Source: Onthophagus taurus (lineage: Eukaryota > Arthropoda > Insecta > Coleoptera > Scarabaeidae). From it: a stretch of 64,000 bases of DNA. This document shows, in pieces, positions 37,570-49,636 of the stretch (position 1 is the stretch's first letter; every line of letters starts with the position of its first letter). The notes beneath the pieces were generated by a model. It did not search any database. It was not told the origin of the DNA and was given only the letters and a program-made list of their open reading frames with translations. The stretch covers positions 5,518,001 through 5,582,000 of the forward strand of contig NC_091967.1 of NCBI RefSeq assembly GCF_036711975.1. Reading direction: 5' to 3'. A program made the translations under genes and the position numbers.

Positions 37570-40375
37570 TTATTTTTTTCGTAATTCATTCAACAGCACT
37601 TCTTCACATTTCTTAATATCTTCACGTAACTTCTCATTATCACACTCCAACTTAATTTTCTTCTTAGGTTGTTCAGTATAAACATTCTGTTCATTACTAT
37701 CATCGATTTCTATACAAATCTGATTTCCTTTCGTTTCAATTAACTTGTCTGTACATGCTTCAGGTTCACTTTCATTCGCATTGCATTTATTGCTTGTTTT
37801 GTTAAGTTCTTTTTTTAATAATTTTGCTTTAAACATCAAATCTATTTTGGTAGTATCTTTCTTAGGACGTCCGACTTTTCTTTTTGGAGGTTGTTTCTGC
37901 GGACGATTCGTAAACGTCCTAACAGATGGTTGAATTCCGGACATAATTGCCGGCCATTTAAATAAACTTTTTAACCGAAAAGCAAATTCTTCCTGTTCCG
38001 AAACAATTAAATTCCGAACGATAGGGTCACAAAGATTAATTTGGGCATTTAAAGAATTTTTAATCATATTTTTAGCAACGGTAAAACTCGTAGCATTCAT
38101 TGTTTGCGTCAATTTAGATTTACATCTTTCATAATTTAATAATAAACCTCGCATACCAACCAACGTGTTTAAATTAGGCGGTAAAATCATAGAGTCAAAA
38201 TGTTTAAATTCAACTTTAATCACTTTCTTTTGAGGGCCGTTCAATTCTTGCGAATGTTGAGCGTAAACGTTTTGAAATACGTTTGTTAATATTTGTTTAT
38301 CTAATGAATCTAAATTTGAAATCGAGTTTAATTCTGTTTGGGAGGGTACAACTAAAACCGCGCGCATTATCGCTAATAAAGATTTCACTGTAGCGCAAAT
38401 TGTCGTGATATTTGAGCCGGGAATTTCTTTAGCCGTTCTTAATCTGTGGGTACTTTGAAAATATTGAATCAACTCATCATCGACCATTGAATTTACGTAA
38501 CGGACTTTAGCTTTTCTTCCTGGTTTTACACCATTTGTTCTTATTTTTTCCGTTATTTCTTTTAAAGTTGGGATTGTTGTACTTGTTTTGTACATATCCG
38601 CTATTTTTCGGATTAATGTAGTGTTTAGAGTTGATTTTTTAGTTTCATCTTTTCTAGGAATATTCTCGATTGTTTTATTTTTATTGCTTTCTAACCATTT
38701 ATTTAAGTGATGGTATCTGTGTCTAAAATGAGCAGCATTTCTTGTAGGAACTTCTTCAACAAGAAGTTGCCACTTTTTGGGTCCATGACATTTTACATGT
38801 TGCATTATTGCGTTATCTTCTAATAAAGACCAACTTCCGGTTTTCATAACTGAGTAATTTAAATAACTAGTGTATCTATATGACACTTGTATTTTACTCC
38901 TATACGGGATATATTCACAAATGGTATTATAATTAGCCCCAAATTTCCGTACTAAAATCAATAAAAGGATGTCTTCCTCCAGGGTAAAGGGACCCCGTTT
39001 TTGGCATTTGGTTTTATTTAAATAAACGGTATATCGGTTATATAATTGTTTTTTAAGTCTATTTGAAAAATGTTCAGCAACTTTCGTCCAAGGGATATAA
39101 TTACCAATACGATATGCGTTTACAGCCCTAATTAATTGCGTGTCTTCGTCGACATCAAATCTACCTACATCAACTGAATTCATTAGCTTTTCACGAAATT
39201 GTATGCAAACTGTATACGCTGATCGATTTGTGCCCAATTCCTTTGCTATTGTATCCCAATCTTGGAATTCGTGTGCTTCAGCTAATTCATTTAATTTTTT
39301 GTTTTCAGAATCTGTCCATTTTGCACTTTTATTAATTGAAGGATGTAAGAACATATTCCACATTCCTTCACATCCGTGTGATGAGTGCTTACCTAATTAA
39401 TATTTATTTAATATCTTTACACATTCAAATTTTTCATAATTACCTGCTAAATCCTGAGTTGAAATTAGAAGCCAATCAATAATGCCATTCTTCAAATCAG
39501 GGACACTCACATTCTCATTCTGTTTCAATGTCTCAACTTCTTTCTTCAAATCATTAATTTTCTCCATAATTTTATTCACATCAGAACCTTTGTATTCCTT
39601 TTTTACTCTTAATAAGTCAGATATTTTCTTATTAGTCTCTTTAATTTGATATTGATTATACTGAAAACATACGGCTCTTTTAAGTATAGTTTGATCTTGA
39701 ACGGTCCATCTTCCTGAACTATTAGTTAGATAATGATTTGTAATTTTGCGCCGTTTAGCATCTTCATTAAGAGTACAAGAATATTTCATGCCTGATTTAT
39801 AAAAATATGGGTGGTGCATTCTATTTTTGGGTACACCTTTGTACAATTGTTTCTCTTCCCTTTTAACACGCGCCTCTTCGTTTAGTTTTGTTATATGCCC
39901 CAAGACTTCTTTGTAGGACATGTAAAGCTTGTACAAGATTGATTTTAAATTAATATTTTTTGCCCGATTTAAAACTAATAAATGCTTTAATTTAGGATTT
40001 TTACATGAATTGATTACATTGATTTCTTCGCTTGATAAATGAGGCTTAATTACATTAAAACTTTTGCTTATTTTGAGACAATCCACAGCAAGATATTCTT
40101 CTTCTGCTAAATGGAGTTTATCTTCCGATATATTCTCAATGGTTGTTAAAGACGAATCACTTTCGTATCCATCAGACTCCTATAAACAATTTTTAAATCA
40201 TGTTTTAAAAACAATTAGTGTTAATTTTTACCTCATCTTCATCGCTGATGTTAAAGTTCAAATCAAAATCTTCTTGTACTTGTTCTTTTTCTTGCTCAAG
40301 GACAGCTTGTAATTTTCTAACATCTTCAATGTTAGTATCCATCATTTCTTTATCTTCCGCAACCGACCCAGCCAT
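37570..40375 (-). CDS. SNAPC4: snRNA-activating protein complex subunit 4 (Myb-repeat protein)
   Basis: Three exons (40375-40232, 40179-39444, 39392-37570) give a 900-residue protein. The second intron is 51 nt. SNAPC4 (PBP95 in flies) is the DNA-contacting subunit of SNAPc/PBP, which binds the proximal sequence element of snRNA promoters for RNA polymerases II and III. Visible features are an acidic N-terminus, a conserved region with coiled-coil potential, a half Myb repeat ending at about residue 306, then LHPSINKSAKW and four Myb/SANT repeats at about 317-363, 370-419, 427-472 and 479-527, each with spaced tryptophan or aromatic residues. An AT-hook-like KRKVGRPKK lies at about 797-805, followed by a basic, helical C-terminus. 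The half-repeat/repeat arrangement and HPSINK block are diagnostic. It is divergent from ZNHIT3. Confidence 0.9.
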
Positions 40376-40576
40376 TATATTTCTTTATTGGAAATCAAGA
40401 ACAAACTTTTCTACACTTTTCTAATCGACAAATCGTAAAAAGTGAGGTTAAATACGTTTATTATGGGTAGTTTTCAAATTTAACCTTAAACTTATGCAAC
40501 CCAAATAACACCGATGTGTGTCAAACGTCGTTTAGATTTTTGAGGTTAAAAATATGATAAAGTAATTTTATTGAAA
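40376..40576. promoter_or_regulatory. bidirectional promoter, SNAPC4 / ZNHIT3
   Basis: Only 201 bp separate the start codons of the divergent SNAPC4 and ZNHIT3 genes, so both core promoters and 5' UTRs must lie here. I see no TATA box at a convincing position for either gene, which is typical of housekeeping promoters. Confidence 0.7.
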
Positions 40577-41082
40577 ATGAAAAAAAATTGTGGTTTATGT
40601 GATAATGAAGGAAAATATAAGTGTCCCGTTTGTGTTATTGAATAGTTGGTCTTTTTTAATTAATCATCAAATTTTGTTATTTATACGAATAAATTTTAGT
40701 TGTTCCTTGAATTGCTTTAAACAACATAAAGAGAATCAATGTAATCCCCACACAAAAGTGATAGAAAATAGTGTACAAGAAGATAAAACTAATCTCAAAG
40801 AGAACGAATTTTTTACCCAAGATACTGTACCTGCAGAAAAACTTCAATTATTAGGCAAGTACAAGTTCTTGATAAGAATATATTACATACAACAACACAA
40901 TTCTTTTAGGACATGATAAAAATGTGCAAGCGCTGCTTCAAAATAGACACTTAAGAGATTTTCTAAAAGAAATTGATCAATCTTCTAATCCTGAGCAGAT
41001 CATGCAAAAAGCTATGATGGAACCAATTTTTGTTGAATTTGTTGATGCATGTTTATTAGTTGTTGATAATCCTAAACAATAG
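40577..41082 (+). CDS. ZNHIT3: zinc finger HIT domain-containing protein 3
   Basis: Exons 40577-40644, 40700-40854 and 40910-41082 encode 131 residues. ZNHIT3 (Hit1 in yeast) works with NUFIP1 in assembling box C/D snoRNPs. The HIT zinc finger is complete after splicing: CGLCDNEGKYKCPVCVIEYC, then SLNCFKQHKENQC, giving the C-x2-C...C-x2-C-x4-C...C-x3-H-x3-C pattern near residues 5-38. The C-terminal helical region (LLGHDKNVQALLQNRHLRDF, then MMEPIFVEFVDACLLVVDNP) matches the NUFIP-binding C-terminus of the family. Intron 1 is GT-AG with a weak donor (TA|GTTGGT). Intron 2 is GC-AG with the strong context TTAG|GCAAGT. No single open frame shows this gene. Confidence 0.9.
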
Positions 41083-41110
41083 TTGTAGATATTTAGACTG
41101 TACACAATGA

Positions 41111-41497
41111 AATAAAAATATTCAATATCTCGAATTTTTGCTGTTCCATATCTTGCCACTCAATATTTATGTGTGATATATTAGCACTAATTGATATAAA
41201 TAGATTATATACAAAGTCTCCCAAGTGAAGACCAAGAATTAAAATATTAAATATCTCGAATTTTTGCTGCTCCATATCTTGCCACTCAACCTTTATGAGT
41301 GATATATTAGCACTAATTGATATAAATAGATTATATACAAAGTCTTCCAAGTGAAGACCAAGAATAAAAATATTCAATATCTCGAATTTTTGCTGTTCCA
41401 TATCTTGCCACTCAATATTTATGTGTGATATATTAGCACTAATTGATATAAATAGATGATATACAAAGTCTTCCAAGTGAAGATCAAGAATTAAAAT
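41111..41497. repeat. 126-bp tandem repeat, about 3 copies
   Basis: A unit of exactly 126 bp is repeated about 3.07 times. The phrase ATATCTCGAATTTTTGCTG recurs at 41125, 41251 and 41377 with one or two changes. Because 126 is a multiple of three, one minus-strand frame (41476-41093) stays open with a 42-residue protein repeat. It has no recognisable domain and lies just past the ZNHIT3 stop codon, so I treat it as a minisatellite rather than a gene. Confidence 0.93.
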
Positions 41498-41998
41498 CGT
41501 CTTAATATTGTTGGAAAATACAAAAAAATGTTTGTTTGTATAGGAAAGTTTAAGCCTTGAAAATTATGCTCACAATATTTACAGACCATAAAGTGTTATC
41601 AATAATATCTCATCAAATAAATAATTTTGTATTCATAAAGATACATCTGGTAATAGAGTTCAAAGTCTAAGGTGCAGCGATAAAAATTCCGTCTGATTAA
41701 GAACATCTCAAATAACTAGCTTAATATTTTTATATTATACAAGTCTCTTCTAATGATGTAATTTCTTTATGATAAACAGTTAAAATGTTAATAAATTAAA
41801 AGTTTATTGCAAATACTTTTAAATTTTTTCTTTATCAATGCTTGTCCCAAACGAAACGTTATCTAAAAAACGATTCGTTTTTTCATCTCGATGTCGTCCA
41901 GTTAAATGACATCAGTTTTCAAACGAAACATAGCTTAGTCGATTGAGTAGGCTTGACGAGTCTGGATTTTACCCAACTAATAAAACACCAGTATCATC
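41498..41998. promoter_or_regulatory. intergenic region upstream of the synthetase array
   Basis: AT-rich spacer between the 126-bp repeats and the first acyl-CoA synthetase start codon. It must hold the promoter of gene A, but no clear TATA box or other motif was recognised. Confidence 0.5.
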
Positions 41999-44565
41999 AT
42001 GTCGGTGCTAAATAATATAATCAAAATTAACAAATTATATTCGCGTAATTCAGGGGTTTTGAGAACGTATCTTAGATATTCTAGCTCTCAAAGTGAATTT
42101 TTAAGATCTCCTTTTCCCGATCTTAATATTCCGGATGTTAATATTGTGGATTATGTTATGCAGGATTTTGGGAGATGGCCCAATAAAATTGCTTTGGTAA
42201 GAAAAATATTTATTATATATCTCTATATTATTAGAAGTATTGTATATTTTAGGAATGTGGTATAACAGGAAGAAAATATACATTCGACGATGTACGAATA
42301 AAATCAAACAAATTTGGAATGGCTTTGAAAGAAATTTTAAAACTTAAAAAAGGCGACGCTTTAGCTTTAGTTTTACCGAATGTCCCAGAATATGGGCTTT
42401 GCGTGTTTGGTGCTATGAAAATGGGAATTACTATAACAACAGTTAATCCAATATACACCCCAGGTAATCTTATTAATTCCAATTTATTACTTTTATCAAA
42501 ATCATTTAAAAGTTTTTTAATATATCTTTCTAGCTGAGGTTGAAAGACAATTTATTGATTCAGACACAAAAGCAGTGGTGACATTAGGAATGTTTATTCC
42601 ACTTGTTAAAGCAGCCACAGCAAAAATTAATAAGAATATCCCTATAATTGCTATAAAAAGTGATGTGAGTTTTTAATTAAAATTGAAAGAAAAGTTGGTG
42701 TTTAATTTTTATTAATTTTTATTTTGTTAGCCAAATGAACAATTTCCTGAAGGTACAATTATATTTAATGATTTATTGGGGGCAAATGCTAATTGCAAAG
42801 AAGATCCAATTTTTGGGGATGAAATTGCGGTTATCCCTTATTCAAGCGGGACAACTGGTTTGCCAAAAGGAGTAGAATTAACCAATAACAATTTAGTAGC
42901 AAACGTTACTCAATATAATTACGACGCCGAACCAGGTAAATTAACACAAAGAAAAATCGCATTGTTAATTAATCATTTTTTCAGAAAGAGAACACGATAT
43001 TTTACCAAGCGTTCTCCCGATGTTTCACATTTACGGTTTTACAAATCAAATTTTGGGATCTTTGCAGAAAGGAATCAAATTGGTTACTCTTCCGAAATTT
43101 ACACCCGAACTTTATTTATCAACGATTGTAAAGCAAAAAGTAACAGCACTCATGCTGGTACCACCAATTGGTATTATTCAAAAACATTTTTATAAAAGTC
43201 CCTTTTTTTCTAATTAGGTTTAATGTTTTAGTTTTATTTTTAAATTCTCATCCAGCCGTTAAACGAGAGCATTTACAACATCTTCGATGCATCGTTTGTG
43301 GAGGGGCACCATTAAGTGCAAATGATGAAGCTAAATTTAAAGAAAAAGTGGGAAAAAATATACCAATATTGCAAGGTAAAGAGTTAATAATAAATAATTT
43401 GAGTCTTACAGCTGGAAGAAAAAAATATCTAAGAACTTGAGAGTATTATTTCTTTTTATAACGCTTATTTATATTTAGCTTTACATTTCTTTGCTTAAAT
43501 TAAAAAAAAACTTATCACAAATGGGGCCGTTACCCTCAATCGATAAACTAAGTAAAAATCGAAGGATTGGCTAAAATAGTTTAATTTTTGCAATAATTAA
43601 TATTAAAATTCAAAATCCCCTCTATAAAAGCTTTGGTGACGTTTACGATGTTTTCGCGTAAGATCAAGAAGACACAAACGTGCATCGTTCGGATCTCTTC
43701 TTCTAGCGCATAAGATTCTCGTGGCATCTCGCTCATACACCTTTTATGGATTTTTATTTCAACCAACCGCGTGCGAAACGACGGTGACGTCACCAAAGTT
43801 TTTTTTTTTCAAATTTTCAATATCTTTTTTTGGAAAAACTAAAGCCCAGTTTGAAAAATACAAAATTATAGAAATCTTCAATTTTGCTAAACTATCGAAT
43901 AAGTCAATAAAAAAAATGTGTAACTTAAATGTTAAATGTTATTTTTTTTAGGTTATGGTCTCACAGAAACATCACCACTAGTTCTAACTGTTCCAGAAGG
44001 AAAAGAAAAAGATGGTGGAATGGGTTATGTTGTTAATAACACTATAGTAAAAGTTGTTTCAATAGATGATCCCGATTGTAAACATTTAAGTCCTAATAAT
44101 GTTGGAGAATTACTTGTGAAAGGACCCCAAGTAATGAAAGGGTACCATAATAAACCTAAAGAAACAGAAGAAGCATTTTGGAATGGTTTCTTAAGAACGG
44201 GAGATTTAGTTCGTTACGATGAAGATGGAATGTTTTATATTTGCGATAGAATTAAAGAATTGATTAAAGTGAAAGGTTTCCAAGTTCCTCCTGCAGAATT
44301 GGAGGAAGTTATTAGAAGATATCCCGGTGTTGGAGAAGCCGCTGTTATAGGAGTTCCGCACGAGAGATATGGAGAAGCACCTAAAGCTTATATAGTTCAG
44401 AAACAAGGAAGTAAAATTGATGTTGATAAATTGGTGGAGTTTGTTAACGCAAATGTGGCACCATATAAACAACTTTCTGGTGGAGTTTCCATTGTAGATA
44501 ATATTCCCAAGAATCCATCCGGAAAAATATTGAGGAGACAATTAAAAATTTTATATGAAAAATAA
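41999..44565 (+). CDS. acyl-CoA synthetase, luciferase/4-coumarate-CoA-ligase-like (gene A of six)
   Basis: Seven exons (41999-42196, 42253-42463, 42534-42664, 42731-42935, 42985-43170, 43232-43375, 43952-44565) encode 562 residues. This is an ANL-superfamily enzyme that activates a carboxylic acid as acyl-AMP and transfers it to CoA. The acid is unknown. Motifs: P-loop [12 protein letters not shown] at about 217-228, substrate-site MFHIYGF, A5 GYGLTETSP at about 359-367, [10 protein letters not shown], hinge [21 protein letters not shown], and catalytic lysine in NPSGK (about residue 550). The N-terminus ([20 protein letters not shown]) is basic and lacks acidic residues, like a mitochondrial leader. 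The C-terminus LYEK is not a peroxisomal signal. It is first in a six-gene head-to-tail array, and AATAAA follows the stop codon. Confidence 0.92.
43631..43798. repeat. possible small insertion with 12-bp inverted ends in intron 6 of gene A
   Basis: CTTTGGTGACGT (43631-43642) and its reverse complement ACGTCACCAAAG (43787-43798) flank 144 bases. This lies in the only long intron of gene A (576 nt, against about 50-70 nt for its other introns). It resembles a MITE-like element or relic, but no target-site duplication was identified. Confidence 0.45.
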
Positions 44566-44707
44566 AATATAATAAAAATTTTAATAAAATTACTTGCAAT
44601 ATTTATTAATATAGGCCACCTAATAAACAATAATGCTTGATGTTAAGGCTGACGATGAATTCAGGAAAACTTTGAGATATCGCGAAAAGTATTATTTTCA
44701 GTGTAAA

Positions 44708-46742
44708 ATGGCGCTTTCCAAAGTAACAAGGGCTTTTTACAAAACTTTTGCAAAAAGATGTTTAAGTACTAAATCTGATTTCATCAAATCCTCTCTACCA
44801 GATGTGGATATTCCAAGAATTAGTTTGGTTGAGTATGTTATGAAAGATTTTGGAAAGTGGGGAAATAAAGTGGCTGTGGTAAGTATTGTAAACAAATAAA
44901 TAACTCCAGATGATAAACAAAAAACATATTTTAGGAATGTGCAGAAACTGGAAATAAATATACTTATAATGATATTCAAACTAAATCCTTTCAATTAGCC
45001 AAATCGCTTAAAAATATAAAATTACAACAAAATGATGTGATAGCCTTAATTCTACCCAACATTCCTGAGTTTCCTATATCCATCTTAGGTTCAATGTTGG
45101 CAGGGTTAAGAATAACCACAGTTAATCCATCTTATACCTCAAGTAATTTAATCCTTTTTGTATCCAACAATATGTTATAACAAGAATATTTGTGTTTTTA
45201 GCGGAAATTCAGCGACAACTTTTAGATGCTGATGCAAAAGCTATTATAACTTTTGGAAGTGTTGTTGAAAATATTCAAAATGCGGTCAAGACCACAACAA
45301 AGAGAACTATACCAATTATTACAATTAAGTCTTCAGTAAGTACAATAAGAGTAAGTCTAATCTATAAAAGTAAGTAATTTGTATACTTAGGCTAATGAGG
45401 CTTTACCAAACAATACCATATCATTTTCTGATTTATTAACTGGTAACACAAAAGGTTTTTCTGAAAATTTATTGGGTTTTGATGACATTGTAGTAATGCC
45501 TTATTCAAGTGGTACAACCGGTTTACCAAAAGGCGTTGAATTGACCAATATGAATTTGGTATCAAATATTACTCAATTTCTTTCGCCTGCATATGGATAT
45601 TTAGAGGAAGCTAGTGGTAGGTACATTCATTATCCTTGCGTTACATTAATTATTAGGTTCATTTTAAAATTATAGAAACTCATCAGGATGTTCTTCCCGC
45701 CATTTTACCAATTTATCATATTTATGGATTCACTTTACAAACTTTAGCATTATTGATGAAAGGGTGCAAAATTGTTACATTATCAAAATTCACCCCAGAA
45801 TTGTATTTAAAGTCCATTGTTAATCACAAAGCAAATATTTTAATGGTAGCACCTCCAGTTGGTAATTACAAGTAATAATAATAAGGAGATTTTATGAAAC
45901 TTTCTTTTTAGTAATGTTCTTAAATTCTCATCCTTCTGTCAAAAAAGAACATCTTCAACATATACGTTCTATAATGTGTGGAGCTGCTCCATTAGGTGCC
46001 AGTGATGAGAATAAAATTCGTGATAAAGTCGGTCATAAATTAAGCATATATCAAGGTAGAATAAAATCATTATTAAGCTTAAATTATAGAGGTTAAAGAA
46101 AAAAAAAATTTAGGTTTAGGATTAACTGAAACTTCTCCTGCAATTATAATGATCCCAGCCCATCGTGAAGGTACAGTTCACGGAAGTATCGGCCACCCAT
46201 TTCCTAACACAACTGTAAAAGTGGTTGCTTTAGAAGACAATAATTTAAAACATCTTGGACCAAATGAAACCGGTGAATTATTAGTTAAAGGTCCACAAGT
46301 TATGGCTGGATATCATAACAACCCCAAAGAAACTTCGGCAGCTTTTATTGATGGCTGGTTTCGCACCGGAGATATGGTTAAATACAATGAAGATGAAATG
46401 TTTTTTGTTGCTGATAGGATTAAAGAGTTAATAAAGGTGAAAGGGTATCAAGTTGCTCCAGCTGAGTTGGAAGAAACTATACGTAGTTTTGAAGGAGTTG
46501 CTGAAGCCGCTGTAATTGGTGTTCCGCATCCTAAATTTGGTGAAGCCCCGAGAGCGTATATTATGCCTAAACAAGGTGTGAAAATTGATTTGAAAAAATT
46601 AAATGATTATGTTAAAGCAAATTTGGCTTCGTATAAACAACTGGAAGGTGGAGCGGTGATCGTGGATATGATTCCGAAAAATCCATCAGGAAAAATTATG
46701 AGGAGGCAACTCAAGTTAAGATTTGAAGAAAATGGATTTTAA
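44708..46742 (+). CDS. acyl-CoA synthetase, luciferase/4CL-like (gene B)
   Basis: Exons 44708-44878, 44935-45142, 45202-45335, 45391-45616, 45676-45861, 45912-46055 and 46114-46742 encode 565 residues with the same seven-exon plan as A and F. Motifs are complete: [20 protein letters not shown]5 GLGLTETSP (first Tyr replaced by Leu), [33 protein letters not shown] and NPSGK with the catalytic lysine. I chose ATG 44708 ([20 protein letters not shown]), which aligns with the leaders of the paralogues. An in-frame ATG at 44633 would add 25 residues, several of them acidic. Only 142 bp separate it from gene A. The C-terminus ENGF gives no PTS1. AATAAA is at 46775. The substrate is unknown. Confidence 0.9.
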
Positions 46743-47027
46743 ATAAACACATTTTTAAGTATTTTTGATATTATAATAAAAGCATCTTTTATACTCCTAA
46801 CGTATTAAATAAAACTGTATAATTTAATAATCAATTCTTTATTTAAAACACATAAATATCAACTCATTAAAATTCACAATCGGGAATGATCGTGTGTATT
46901 TGTATTAGCGGATGACATTGAAGGCCTTATCAGCATTTGCGTTGTAGATCGAATAGTTGAGCGGACGGACTGGTTTTTATAAGTATGTATGTTTAACAGG
47001 TTTCTGGGTGTATAAGATTTTATAAGT

Positions 47028-49255
47028 ATGATGCAAGTACAACGTGTAATTTTAAAGATAAGACGAACATCACGTGAGGTTTATAGACAATGCTACAACG
47101 CGAGTGATAATTGTATGCGATCGGATTTTGAAAATATTGTCGTTCCAGACGATGTTAATTTCGTTGAATATTCGTGGAGAAATTTTAAATATTTTCCAAA
47201 CCGTATAGCAACGGTAGGTGTTTTTGTTTTTTGTGATCGTATAGGCTTCGATATATCAAAATATATTAAATAATAATTTCATAAGTTGAGATAATCGTCA
47301 TTTCTTTTCGAATATTCTTTTTTAATACATCCAGAGACGAAGGAGTGTTATTGGATATCCTTGATTTAAGATGGCCCCATAATAAGAAGAAATCTATTGG
47401 TAATAAGTCGCGGCTTTGTGTCGGCTAGTTTATATCTCCGCGTCTGTATATCAATTTTTCAAATGATAAGTACAAGATTACACAAAGATAGGTTAAGACT
47501 GCCATATTGCTTTATAGCTAAAGTCACCTTAAGTTCTTCGGTTGGTCCCCAGTCTTCTTAATCCTCAGTATTGTTCGAATAATATGTCATTATACAATTT
47601 ATAATAAAATGTTTTAGGAATGCGCACAAACTGGTAGAAAATACACATTTGATGATTTACGCAAAAAATCAGAAAACTTAGCTTTTACTCTTCAAAATAA
47701 TTTGAAACTTCAACGTGGTGACACAGTTGCGTTATTATTACCGAATGTCCCAGAGTACCCAATATGCATTTATGGTATGATTTTAAGTGGTTTACGAATG
47801 ACCACTATAAACCCTACTTATACGGCTGGTAGATTTTATTTTTCTTCTAAATATTTTGTAATTTTTTTAAAATTTTGTGTATTTTTTAGAGGAGATTGCG
47901 CGTCAATTAGAAGATTCAGAATCTAAAGTAATTATAACGTTAAATGATTATTACAAAACGTGTATACAAGCTATTGATTTGATTAAAAAGCGGTTGGATG
48001 TGTTTATAATAAAAACTTCAAATGGAGAATCAATTCCTGATAAGACTATAGATTTTCATGATTTCATTAATTGTAAGAATGAGTTTAAAGAACCTAATTT
48101 AAAGAATGAAGATGTTGTTTTTCCTCCGTACTCAAGTGGAACTACAGGTTTACCAAAAGGAGTTATGACTACAGCAAAGAATTTAATGTCAGTTATGTGC
48201 CAAGTAGATACAAATGATGTTAGATTTTATGTACCAACAACGGGTAATCAAGAGATATTTTCCATAATTTTTATACCTTACCTAGCATTTTTTTAGAAAC
48301 TCATCAAGATGTTATTCCACAAATATTACCAATGTTTCACATATACGGATACGCTATATGTACGATTTCTACGTTACAAAGCGGAGTTAAACTAGTTACA
48401 ATTCCAAAATTTACTTCGGAATTTTATCTTGAATGTTTAGATAAGCATAAACCAACGATATTAGGGCTTGTTCCACCTTTAGTGTTGTTTCTACATTCTC
48501 ATGAAGCGGTAAAACCAAAACATTTCGACAAGTTGCGTATTATAACAAGTGGAGCTGCTCCTTTAGGAAAATCGGATGAGGATAAATTTAGAGAAAAAGT
48601 TGGAAAACCGGTTAATATTATGCAAGGTTACGGATTAACTGAAACATCAGGACTTGCGTTGAGTACACCATCATCAAAAGAAGGAAAATATCCAGGAACA
48701 ATGGGACATCCAATTCCAAATTGTAAAGTTAAAGTTGTAAATCCCGAAGATAAAACTTTGAAACATTTAAATCCTAACGAAGTAGGAGAACTATTGATAA
48801 AAGGACCACAAGTTATGAAAAGTTATCATAAACGACCAGAAGAAAACAAAAACAGTTTCGTAAACGGTTGGTTTCGAACAGGTGATTTGGTTCGTTACGA
48901 CGAAAATAAAATGTTTTATATCGTTGATCGCATAAAAGAACTTATTAAAGTTAAAGGATTACAAGTAGCCCCCGCTGAATTAGAGGAGGTTATAAGAGGT
49001 TTTCCGGATGTTGCTGAAGCAGGAGTTATTGGAATTCCTCACAAATTTTCCGGCGAAGTCCCGAGAGCTTATGTTGTTCCAAAAGTTGGTCGGAAAATTA
49101 ATTTGATTGAATTAGAGGAGTATGTTCGAAAAAAAGTTGCTCCCCATAAAAAATTAGCTGGGGGTATTGCTGTAATTGATAGTATTCCAAAAACTGCTTC
49201 TGGAAAGATATTGAAAAAACAATTAGTGTTAAGATACCAAAAAGAACAAAAATAA
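47028..49255 (+). CDS. acyl-CoA synthetase, luciferase/4CL-like (gene C)
   Basis: Four exons (47028-47213, 47618-47828, 47890-48243, 48297-49255) encode 569 residues. Compared with A, B and F, introns 3, 5 and 6 are precisely absent, as they are in gene D. Motifs: [20 protein letters not shown]5 [42 protein letters not shown] and TASGK. The residues after the P-loop (MTTAKN) differ from the LTNxN of the others. The basic leader begins MMQVQRVILKIRRTSREV and the C-terminus is KEQK. Intron 1 is expanded to 404 nt and contains a transposase remnant. A TATA-like TTTTTATAAG lies about 50 nt upstream of the ATG. AATAAA is at 49338. Confidence 0.92.
47269..47424 (-). mobile_element. transposase remnant (Tc1/mariner-IS630 type) in intron 1 of gene C
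   Basis: Read on the minus strand from 47424, the frame gives DLLPIDFFLLWGHLKSRISN, then PSSLDVLKKNIRKEMTIIS. This matches the last-catalytic-Asp block of Tc1/mariner-like transposases (P-D-L-T-P-x-D-F-F-L-W-G-x-L-K) and the helix that follows (S-L-D-E-L-K...I-R-x-E). There is one extra Leu before Trp. Nothing recognisable remains of the rest, so the copy is dead. It explains why this intron is longer than those of the other array members. Confidence 0.75.
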
Positions 49256-49636
49256 AACTAATTCCTTTAATTTTAACACTTAAAAAATAATTTAATGTAG
49301 TATATTTATAGTATTTTTATTCGGTTATTATCAGTATAATAAATATATAGGAGATATGAATTTATATGATAACGGAATTTCTAATTATAGGCAAAAAATG
49401 ATCGTTGTTTGTAAATTTATTGGACGTCATTTATATATTTTGAAGATTATCATAGAACTTTTCCTTTTACGCATGTTTTAGAGATAGTTTACATTAAAAT
49501 GATAATTTTATTCGTGTTTTTTTTTACCTCCTTGCGATAAGAAATGGTGTAAAGGTGGGGATAACATTTTCAAATATTAGTTCGTGGTAGTCGGCAATAA
49601 CAGAGTTAGTTAACGTTCTAATTTAAATCGAACGCC

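Noticed and set aside
41093-41476. 127-codon minus-strand gene
   Set aside because: It is the 126-bp tandem repeat read through; it has no domain, promoter or splice context.
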